NCBI GenBank assembly: GCA_903970315.1
Contig: CAJCIJ010000029.1
Span: 1 to 7,078 of the forward strand
Source: Actinomycetota bacterium
GTDB lineage: Bacteria; Actinomycetota; Thermoleophilia; Solirubrobacterales; Solirubrobacteraceae
Direction: 5' to 3'
DNA: 7,078 nucleotides
Made by a program: the position numbers and the translations under genes. Position 1 is the stretch's first letter, and every line of letters starts with the position of its first letter. Below are positions 1 through 4,923 of this stretch, in pieces. The notes below the pieces were generated by a model that worked only from the letters and a program-made list of their open reading frames with translations, did not search any database and was not told where the DNA came from.

Positions 1-136
1 CCCCGTGGCAGTCGCTCTCGCCGAGCATCCGCACGAGCGCGTCCTGGAGCGTCTGCTGCACCGTGCGCAGCTCCGGCTGAGCAGCCCAGCCGGCGAACCC
101 GCCGCCGTCGTATTCCAGTGTGAGCTTTGAGACCAG
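1..136 (-). CDS. truA: tRNA pseudouridine synthase A (TruA), N-terminal fragment cut by the window edge
   Basis: TruA converts uridines 38-40 in the anticodon stem of many tRNAs to pseudouridine. Only about 45 N-terminal residues are visible. They contain the family's opening beta strand and loop, LTLEYDGGGFAGW, followed by RTVQQTLQDAL, which matches the usual pattern K-x-x-x-x-YDG-x-x-F-x-GW ... R-TVQ-x-x-L-x-x-AL. The catalytic Asp in the GRTDAGVH motif lies beyond the window, so activity cannot be judged. No ATG, GTG or TTG occurs in this frame near the expected start. CTG at 134-136 gives an N-terminus of normal length. A second CTG at 143-145 overlaps the rplQ TGA as CTGA and is an alternative. 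The gene follows rplQ directly, as in many Gram-positive-type alpha operons. Identity is well supported; the exact start is not. Confidence 0.85.
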   Translation of the reverse strand, partial: MVSKLTLEYDGGGFAGWAAQPELRTVQQTLQDALVRMLGESDCHG

Positions 137-141
137 GGAGC

Positions 142-495
142 TCAGACCAACTCGATGAGCACCGTCTGGGCGCCATCGGCACGGCTGGATGCGAGCTTTG
201 AGATCCGCGTGTACCCGCCGGGACGGTCGACGTAGCGCGGCGCCACGTCGGCGAACAGGCGGTGCACGGCGAACTTGTCCTGGCCGAGCGTCGCCAGCGC
301 CTGCCTGCGCGCGCTCAGATTGTCGCGCTTGGCCAGCGTGATCAGCTTCTCAAGCTCGGGGCGCAGGGCGTTTGCCTTGGCCTGGGTGGTCGAGATGCGC
401 TCGTGCTCGATCACCTCTTTGCACAGGTTCATCAGCAGCGCCTTGCGATGCGCCGAGTCGCGGCTTAGCTTGTGGCGTGTCTTCTGGTGTCGCAC
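142..495 (-). CDS. rplQ: 50S ribosomal protein L17
   Basis: L17 is a large-subunit protein near the peptide exit region. The product is 117 residues, the usual bacterial length. It opens with the family signature RHQKTRHKLSRDSAHRKALL, continues with the helix around ERISTT and the segment LRPELEKLITLAKR, and has DRPGGYTRI near the C-terminus, ending in IELV. The start is GTG at 493-495, chosen because homology begins exactly there and a GGAG lies 6 bases upstream at 502-505. The frame stays open upstream into rpoA, but that extension has no L17 similarity. It follows rpoA by 67 bases, a gap holding a strong nested hairpin, and its TGA overlaps or closely precedes the truA start. S4/L17-type alpha operon context fully agrees. 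Confidence 0.97.
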   Translation of the reverse strand: MRHQKTRHKLSRDSAHRKALLMNLCKEVIEHERISTTQAKANALRPELEKLITLAKRDNLSARRQALATLGQDKFAVHRLFADVAPRYVDRPGGYTRISKLASSRADGAQTVLIELV

Positions 496-501
496 AGGGT
501 T

Positions 502-505
502 CTCC
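502..505 (-). promoter_or_regulatory. Shine-Dalgarno site of rplQ
   Basis: GGAG on the minus strand sits 6 bases before the GTG start of rplQ. It decides in favour of GTG at 493-495 as the start. The base of the upstream hairpin ends 8 bases before it, so folding of that hairpin could affect ribosome access (inference). Confidence 0.7.
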
Positions 506-513
506 GTGGCGCG

Positions 514-563
514 GCCCAGGGGCGTTCCCGGCTGTACTCGCCGGTGCGCCCCCAGAGCTGGGC
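514..563 (-). promoter_or_regulatory. Nested stem-loop between rpoA and rplQ
   Basis: On the minus strand three helices nest in order. GCCCAG (558-563) pairs with CTGGGC (514-519). GGGCG (547-551) pairs with CGCCC (520-524). CCGGC (540-544) pairs with GCCGG (528-532) around a 7-base loop, GAGTACA. The outer arm starts on the last base of the rpoA stop codon. All 16 pairs are Watson-Crick. There is no T-run after it on the minus strand, so it is not a typical Rho-independent terminator. A role in mRNA processing, RNA stability or rplQ translation control is possible but is inference, and some pairing is expected by chance in GC-rich DNA. Confidence 0.55.
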
Positions 564-1540
564 TACTCCATACGCAGCGCCAGGCCGCGCGCGTGCAACG
601 TCTCCACGACCTCGTCGATGGACTTGCGACCGAAGTTCGGGATCGCCCCGAGCTCACCCTCGGACTTTGACACCAGGTCGCCCACAGTCTGGACGCCGGC
701 GCGCTTGAGGCAGTTATACGAGCGCACACCCAGCTCGAGCTCCTCGATGAGGATGCCAAGCTCCTCGTTTGCCAGGCCTCCGGGCGCCGCTGCTACACCG
801 GCCCCAAGCGCCTGCCCGTCCAGGTCCCCGGGGGGCAGCGCGCGCAGCTCCTGGATACGGTCGGCATCGGTGAAGATCGCCAGCTGCGAGATCAGCAGCT
901 CGGCGGCCTCACGCAGCGCCGCCTGCGGGTCGATTGAGCCGTCGGTCTCGATGTCCAGCGTGAGCTTGTCGAAGTCCGTCTTCTGTCCCACGCGCGCCTG
1001 CTCGACCGCGTAGGCGACGCGGCGCACGGGCGAGAAGATGGAGTCGATCGGGATCACGCCAATGGGCTGATCCGGCGACTTGTTCTCCTCGGCCGGCCTG
1101 TAGCCGCGCCCGCGCCCGATGGTGATGTACATCTCGAGTTTTGCGCCCTTCTCAAGCGTGGCAATGTGGGCGTCGGGGTTGAGCATCTCGACGCCCGCCG
1201 GCAGGTCGATGTCCTTGGCGGTGATCTCGCCAGGACCCGATGCCACAAGCGCAGCCTCGACCTCGGTGGCGTCGGAGTGCATCCGGCAGACGATGCCCTT
1301 GAGGTTCAGGACGATGTCGGTGACATCCTCCTTGAGGCCCTTGATGGTGGAGAACTCATGGGCCACACCCTCGATGCGCACGCTCGTGACCGCAGCACCG
1401 GCCAGCGAGGAGAGCAGGACTCGGCGCAGCGAGTTTCCGAACGTGTAGCCGAAGCCGCGGTCGAGCGGTTCGATGGTGAATGTGCCGTGGTTGTGTTCCA
1501 CGGACTCACTGGTGATGCGGGGGATCTGGAAGTCGAGCAT
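563..1540 (-). CDS. rpoA: DNA-directed RNA polymerase subunit alpha
   Basis: RpoA dimerises to nucleate assembly of RNA polymerase and contacts promoter UP elements and activators through its C-terminal domain. With this start the protein has 325 residues, a normal length. The N-terminal domain carries FTIEPLDRGFGYTFGNSLRR (residues 21-40), the dimer and beta-subunit contact region. The stretch LDIETDGSIDPQAALREAA is near 195-213. A flexible Gly/Ala-rich linker lies near 237-258. The C-terminal domain (about 262-325) has EELELGVRSYNCLKRAG, with the DNA-contacting Arg at about 273, and NFGRKSIDEV. Where most bacteria have SSLPGAAVTS this one reads SSLAGAAVTS. ATG at 1538-1540 is chosen because family homology begins at MLDFQIPRI and AGGA lies 5 bases upstream. 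An in-frame ATG at 1604-1606 would add 22 residues and also has a good Shine-Dalgarno site. The gene lies between rpsD and rplQ, its standard place. Confidence 0.96.
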   Translation of the reverse strand: MLDFQIPRITSESVEHNHGTFTIEPLDRGFGYTFGNSLRRVLLSSLAGAAVTSVRIEGVAHEFSTIKGLKEDVTDIVLNLKGIVCRMHSDATEVEAALVASGPGEITAKDIDLPAGVEMLNPDAHIATLEKGAKLEMYITIGRGRGYRPAEENKSPDQPIGVIPIDSIFSPVRRVAYAVEQARVGQKTDFDKLTLDIETDGSIDPQAALREAAELLISQLAIFTDADRIQELRALPPGDLDGQALGAGVAAAPGGLANEELGILIEELELGVRSYNCLKRAGVQTVGDLVSKSEGELGAIPNFGRKSIDEVVETLHARGLALRME

Positions 1541-1545
1541 CGTGG

Positions 1546-1549
1546 TCCT
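1546..1549 (-). promoter_or_regulatory. Shine-Dalgarno site of rpoA (preferred start)
   Basis: AGGA on the minus strand lies 5 bases before ATG 1540. A competing GGAG at 1615-1618 lies 8 bases before the in-frame ATG at 1606, so ribosome binding alone cannot settle the rpoA start. Homology favours 1540. Confidence 0.5.
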
Positions 1550-1634
1550 AACGTCGTTTTGGTCTCCAACCGACCCCAGGTGAAGGTCGGCCTCCGGCTC
1601 TGCCATGGCTACTGCTCCAGGAGGTGGCAAAGCT

Positions 1635-2255
1635 CTACTTCGAGTACAGCTCGACGATGAGCTGCTCCTGTACCGGTGCCGCAACCTCGCGCCGCTCCGG
1701 GGTGCGGAGCACCTTAGCGGTCAGCGACTCATGGTCAGCTTGCAGCCACGCCGGGATCTGCCCGGTCAGCTCGGTGGCGTTTCGCACAACCTGCGCCGCG
1801 GGGCTGTCGGCGGCGATGGCTATGACCTCCCCAGGCCGTACCTGGTAGGAGGGAATGTCGACCCTGCGGCCGTTGATCGTCCAGTGGCCGTGACGGATCA
1901 GCTGGCGCGCCTGGCGGCGCGACGCTGCAAAGCCGAGTCGCACGAGCACGTTGTCAAAGCGGCACTCAAGCAGCCGCAGCAGGTTCTCGCCGGTGATGCC
2001 CGTCTGGCGCGAGGCCTTCTGGTAGTAGCCACGGAACTGGCGCTCCAGCACACCGTAGTAGCGGCGCGCCTTCTGCTTCTCGCGCAGCTGCACGCGGTAC
2101 TCGCTCTGCTTCTGGCGACCGCGTCCGTGCTCACCGGGCGGGTAGGAGCGTCGCTCCACGCCGCACTTGTCCGTCAGGCAGCGCTCGCCCTTGAGGAACA
2201 GCTTCTGTCCCTCGCGGCGGCACTGCTTGCACTGTGCGCCTGTATCTCTTGCCAT
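1635..2255 (-). CDS. rpsD: 30S ribosomal protein S4
   Basis: S4 is a primary 16S rRNA-binding protein that starts assembly of the 30S body. In many bacteria it also represses its own operon by binding mRNA. The product has 206 residues, the usual length. The N-terminus holds a zinc-ribbon set of four cysteines (C9, C12, C26, C31), the zinc-binding form of S4. KQKARRYYGVLERQF lies near 60-75. The S4 RNA-binding domain covers about 95-160 and includes ENLLRLLECRFDNVLVRLGF, SRRQARQLIRHGH and INGRRVDIPSY. The C-terminus ends VQEQLIVELYSK as expected. The start is ATG at 2253-2255. An AGGAG lies 13 bases upstream, rather far, so initiation may be modest or coupled. It sits 59 bases after rpsK and 94 bases before the preferred rpoA start. 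Confidence 0.98.
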   Translation of the reverse strand: MARDTGAQCKQCRREGQKLFLKGERCLTDKCGVERRSYPPGEHGRGRQKQSEYRVQLREKQKARRYYGVLERQFRGYYQKASRQTGITGENLLRLLECRFDNVLVRLGFAASRRQARQLIRHGHWTINGRRVDIPSYQVRPGEVIAIAADSPAAQVVRNATELTGQIPAWLQADHESLTAKVLRTPERREVAAPVQEQLIVELYSK

Positions 2256-2314
2256 GTCTTAGCTAGGTCTCCTGAATGGTGCTTGGGAGTGATGCCGGGC
2301 CCGAGTGGGCGCGG

Positions 2315-2704
2315 CTAGACCCGCCGCCGCTTGCGCGGTCGGCAGCCGTTGTGGGCTTGCGGGGTGACGTCCTTTACGCCCGTCACTTCCAGGCCGGCAG
2401 CCTGAAGCGAGCGGATGGCGGTCTCGCGCCCGGAACCCGAACCCTTGACGTAGACCTCGACCTTTTGCAAGCCGTGCTCCATACCCTTGCGAGCCGCCGC
2501 GTCGGCGGTGACCTGCGCAGCGAATGGCGTGGACTTGCGTGACCCCTTGAAGCCCGCCCCACCGGCCGACTCCCACGCGAGCACGTTGCCCGCGGTGTCG
2601 GTTAGCGAGACGATGGTGTTGTTGAAAGATGTCTTGATGTGCGCTTGGCCCACGGGGATGTTCTTGCGGACCTTGCGGCGCCCACGGACGCGCTTGGTTG
2701 CCAT
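2315..2704 (-). CDS. rpsK: 30S ribosomal protein S11
   Basis: S11 lies on the 30S platform, where it binds 16S rRNA and helps shape the mRNA exit/E-site region. The product has 129 residues, typical for the family. It shows a basic N-terminal tail ([20 protein letters not shown]), the conserved core [38 protein letters not shown], and the C-terminal signature [23 protein letters not shown]. Its ATG shares one base with the rpsM TAA (TAATG at 2702-2706), so it is likely translated by reinitiation or coupling with rpsM. It ends in TAG at 2315-2317, 59 bases before rpsD. Confidence 0.98.
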   Translation of the reverse strand: MATKRVRGRRKVRKNIPVGQAHIKTSFNNTIVSLTDTAGNVLAWESAGGAGFKGSRKSTPFAAQVTADAAARKGMEHGLQKVEVYVKGSGSGRETAIRSLQAAGLEVTGVKDVTPQAHNGCRPRKRRRV

Positions 2705-3084
2705 TACTTCTTACCCGCCTTCTTCTTGCCGGCCACCTGCATGCGCTTGGGGCCCTTGCGGGTGCGCGCGTTGGTCTTGGTCTTCTGGCCACGCACGGGC
2801 ATGCCGCGGCGGTGGCGCAGGCCGCGGTAGCAGCCGATCTCCTGCAGGCGCTTGATGTCCTCGGCGCGGGCCCTGCGAGCGTCGCCCTCGACGGTCAGGC
2901 CGTCGATGACGTCGCGCAGGCGCACAACCTCCTCCTCGGTGAGGTCGCGGATGTAGGTGTCCGGTGAGACACCGACCTCCTCCAGAACCTTGTTGGCGGT
3001 CGGTCGCCCGATGCCATAGATGTACGTCAGGCCGATCTCCGACCGCTTGTTCAGCGGCAGGTTGATTCCAGCTATACGTGCCAT
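2704..3084 (-). CDS. rpsM: 30S ribosomal protein S13
   Basis: S13 sits in the 30S head, contacts the P-site tRNA with its C-terminal tail and forms bridges to the 50S subunit. The product has 126 residues. The start [14 protein letters not shown] and the helix-hairpin-helix segment [20 protein letters not shown] (about 19-38) are clear. The stretch [15 protein letters not shown] follows, then [20 protein letters not shown] (about 82-101) and the basic tail ending KKKAGKK. Its ATG (3082-3084) directly follows the rpmJ TAG with no intervening base, and an AGGG lies 4 bases upstream inside rpmJ. Its TAA overlaps the rpsK ATG by one base. Both junctions point to coupled translation. Confidence 0.98.
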   Translation of the reverse strand: MARIAGINLPLNKRSEIGLTYIYGIGRPTANKVLEEVGVSPDTYIRDLTEEEVVRLRDVIDGLTVEGDARRARAEDIKRLQEIGCYRGLRHRRGMPVRGQKTKTNARTRKGPKRMQVAGKKKAGKK

Positions 3085-3198
3085 CTAGCCCTGGCGCTGC
3101 TTGTGTCGCTTGTTTTGGCAGATCACCAGCACCGTTCCATGACGGCGGATGATCTTGCACTTCTCGCACATCGGTTTGACCGACGGTCGTACCTTCAT
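3085..3198 (-). CDS. rpmJ: 50S ribosomal protein L36
   Basis: L36 is the smallest large-subunit protein and binds 23S rRNA near the base of the L7/L12 stalk. The 37-residue product reads [20 protein letters not shown] at the start and ends with a basic tail, KRHKQRQG. The zinc ligands C11, C14, C27 and H32 are all present, so this is the zinc-binding (C+) form. Start ATG is at 3196-3198. An AGGTGG lies 3 bases upstream, somewhat close. The stop TAG at 3085-3087 abuts the rpsM ATG. Upstream, a 178-base gap separates it from map; infA, which usually lies there, is absent. Confidence 0.97.
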   Translation of the reverse strand: MKVRPSVKPMCEKCKIIRRHGTVLVICQNKRHKQRQG

Positions 3199-3376
3199 TT
3201 GCCACCTACAGTTGGTCGAATCTCCATGCGGCTACGGCCCGCAGCCGATGTCGCCCACCCGGGCGAGACGGGCCTCTACCGCGTCGCTTAACTGCTGGAC
3301 GCGCGCACGCCCAGACCGGCGCCCCAAGCACCACGCGGCATAGTAGCAACTTCCTCCAGCGCGCCCGGCGCCGGCC
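3199..3376 (-). other. map-rpmJ intergenic gap without infA
   Basis: In most actinobacteria and firmicutes this interval carries infA (initiation factor IF-1, about 72 codons). The 178 bases here are too few for it, and no frame shows the IF-1 signature around KMR-x-x-(Y/F)IRI-x-x-GD. It holds a nested hairpin (3236-3274) and two tiny open frames of doubtful status, a 17-codon ATG frame at 3288-3341 and a 31-codon TTG frame at 3232-3327. No convincing -35/-10 promoter pair was seen. The gap may be a leader for the rpmJ-rpsM-rpsK-rpsD-rpoA-rplQ part of the cluster, which is inference. Confidence 0.5.
3236..3274 (-). promoter_or_regulatory. Nested stem-loop upstream of rpmJ
   Basis: On the minus strand GGCCCG (3269-3274) pairs perfectly with CGGGCC (3236-3241). 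Inside it TCGCCC (3261-3266) pairs perfectly with GGGCGA (3251-3256) around a 4-base loop, GGGT. The asymmetric internal loop has 2 bases on one side and 9 on the other. No T-run follows, so it is not a standard terminator. Its position before the first alpha-operon gene makes it a candidate binding site for an autoregulatory ribosomal protein such as S4, by analogy with the Escherichia coli alpha-operon leader upstream of rpsM. That role is inference, and the DNA is GC-rich enough for chance stems. Confidence 0.45.
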
Positions 3377-4177
3377 CTATGCCGACGGCTGCAGCGACGC
3401 CGAGACGGCGGCGTCTGCCTGGGGCAGCTCGGCCCAAGGGGTCAGCACGAGCGGGTCCGCGGCGGTGATCGCCACGGTGAACTCGAAATGCGCGGCCAGG
3501 GACCGGTCCTGACTGAAGATGGCCCAGCCGTCCTCGGCGATGCGCACGTCGGGCTTGCCTGCGGTGGTCATGGGCTCGATCGCGATCACCATGCCCTCTT
3601 CCAGCAGCGGCCCCTTGCCGGGGGGACCGAAGTTGGGCACCTGCGGGTCCTCGTGCATGTCGCGGCCCACGCCGTGGCCCACCAGCGAGCGCACCACCGA
3701 CAGCCCGGTGGCCTCGGCGACCTGCTGAACGGCGTGGGAGATGTCGCCCACGCGGTTGCCCGCGCGCGCGTTGCGCACCCCGGCATACAGCGCTGCCTCG
3801 GTGCCCATGAGCAGGTTCTCGGCGGTCGCGCTGACCGCTCCCACGGGGTAGGTGCGCGCGGCGTCGGCCACCCAGCCGTCCAAGGTCACGCCGACGTCGA
3901 TCGAGATGATGTCGCCGTCGGTCAGGCGCTGGGGGCCCGGGATCCCGTGCACCACCAGCTCGTTGGTCGAGGCACAGATGGATGCCGGAAAGCCGCGGTA
4001 TCCCTTGAACGACGGTGTGGCGCCCTGGGAGCGGATGAACCACTCCGCGGCCCTGTCGAGCTCTTCGGTGTGCACGCCCGGTCGCACCTTGGTCTCCAGC
4101 AGCTTCAGGGTGTCCACGAGGATGGCGCCCGCCGCCGCCATCTTCTCGATCTCGGCAGGGTTCTTCTTGACGATCAC
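3377..4177 (-). CDS. map: Type I methionine aminopeptidase
   Basis: Map removes the initiator methionine from nascent proteins with small second residues, acting at the ribosome in the cytoplasm. The 266-residue product has the pita-bread fold family's full active site: H78 (VVHG), and metal ligands D94 (SIDVG), D105 (VADAART), H168 (GHGVGRDMHE), E201 (IAIEPM) and E232 (HFEFT). It begins directly with the catalytic domain (KKNPAEIEKMAAAG), with no N-terminal zinc-finger or SH3-binding extension, so it is the short bacterial type Ia form. The C-terminal 20 or so residues, rich in Ala, Ser and Pro, are not conserved. The start is GTG at 4175-4177; a TAA lies in frame four codons upstream, so no longer form exists. 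No good Shine-Dalgarno site is seen. It follows adk after 46 bases. Confidence 0.97.
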   Translation of the reverse strand: MIVKKNPAEIEKMAAAGAILVDTLKLLETKVRPGVHTEELDRAAEWFIRSQGATPSFKGYRGFPASICASTNELVVHGIPGPQRLTDGDIISIDVGVTLDGWVADAARTYPVGAVSATAENLLMGTEAALYAGVRNARAGNRVGDISHAVQQVAEATGLSVVRSLVGHGVGRDMHEDPQVPNFGPPGKGPLLEEGMVIAIEPMTTAGKPDVRIAEDGWAIFSQDRSLAAHFEFTVAITAADPLVLTPWAELPQADAAVSASLQPSA

Positions 4178-4223
4178 TGCGTCAGCTTAGCCTGGCGGTC
4201 TGCGCGCGCTTGCCCATGCGGGC

Positions 4224-4901
4224 CTACATGCGCTGCTGCATGCTCACCGAGGCCAGCGTGGCACGGATGCGCACGTGCAGCTGGTCCACGGGCGCCACGC
4301 CGTCAAAGCGCAGCAGCAGGTCGCGCTCTTCGTAGTAGTCGATCAGGGGGGCGGTCTGCTCGTGGTAGACCTCAAGCCGCCTGCGCACCGTGTCCTCCTG
4401 GTCGTCGTCGCGCTGGATCAGGCGCGCCCCATCCTGGTCACAGACGCCCTCGCGCTTGGGCGGGTCGAACTCCACGTGGTAGATGTGGGCGGAGTTCTTC
4501 ACGCACACCCGCCTACCGGCCAGCCGCCGCACCACCTCGTCGTCGGAGACCTCCATGAGCACCACCGCCGACAGCGCCGTGCCGGCCTCTGCCAGTGCCG
4601 CACCCAAAGCGTCGGCCTGGGCCTCGGTTCGGGGGAAGCCATCCAGCAGGAAGCCGTCGCCGGCATCCGGGGAGGCGATCCGCTCGGTGATCATGTCGAT
4701 GATCACGCCGTCGGGCACCAACTCGCCGCGGTCCATGTATTCCTTGGCCCTCTTGCCAAGCTGGGTGCCCTCGGCGACCTGCGCGCGCAGCATGTCTCCC
4801 GTGGAGATATGCAGCAGGCTGAAGTCGGCCTTGATGCGCTCCGCCTGGGTGCCCTTGCCTGCTCCCGGGGGGCCGAGCAGGATCAGATTGAGCTCGGACA
4901 C
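4224..4901 (-). CDS. adk: Adenylate kinase
   Basis: Adk catalyses ATP + AMP to 2 ADP and sets the cellular adenylate balance. The 225-residue product has the P-loop GPPGAGKGTQ (10-19), the AMP-binding region STGDMLR (33-39) and LLDGFPRT (85-92), the long LID (about 128-168) with GRRVC and LIQRDDD, and the helix VRRRLEVYHEQTAPLIDYY. It is the long-lid type. The zinc site seen in many Gram-positive enzymes (C-x2-C ... C-x2-C/D) reads C133, N136, C154, D157, so one cysteine is replaced by Asn. The last dozen or so residues (ASVSMQQRM region) look unconserved. The start is GTG at 4899-4901; an in-frame TAG five codons upstream excludes a longer form. It lies 22 bases after secY, its usual neighbour. 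Confidence 0.98.
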   Translation of the reverse strand: MSELNLILLGPPGAGKGTQAERIKADFSLLHISTGDMLRAQVAEGTQLGKRAKEYMDRGELVPDGVIIDMITERIASPDAGDGFLLDGFPRTEAQADALGAALAEAGTALSAVVLMEVSDDEVVRRLAGRRVCVKNSAHIYHVEFDPPKREGVCDQDGARLIQRDDDQEDTVRRRLEVYHEQTAPLIDYYEERDLLLRFDGVAPVDQLHVRIRATLASVSMQQRM

Positions 4902-4923
4902 GTCGCGGCAAGCCTACCGGTCG

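Noticed and set aside
514..563. Rho-independent terminator after rpoA
   Set aside because: The stem is strong but no T-run follows on the minus strand, and rplQ starts just downstream in the same operon.
496..759. Upstream extension of the rplQ frame into rpoA
   Set aside because: L17 homology begins exactly at the GTG at 495 with a Shine-Dalgarno site; the extension reads as an out-of-frame shadow of rpoA.
1607..1684. Upstream extension of the rpoA frame into the rpsD end
   Set aside because: It overlaps the rpsD C-terminus, contains a Ser/Arg run, and has no similarity to alpha subunits.
3340..3345. TACTAT as a -10 promoter element in the map-rpmJ gap
   Set aside because: No -35-like hexamer is found at the proper distance; the hexamer overlaps a small ATG frame and is likely chance.
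3199..3376. A hidden or frameshifted infA
   Set aside because: The interval is shorter than the gene and no IF-1 motif appears in any frame.
4212..4223. Small hairpin GCCC-GCAT-GGGC after adk
   Set aside because: Only four pairs, with no T-run; easily explained by chance in GC-rich DNA.
3488..4558. A 356-codon open frame on the plus strand
   Set aside because: It is antisense to map and adk; long stop-free antisense frames arise from GC-rich third codon positions.
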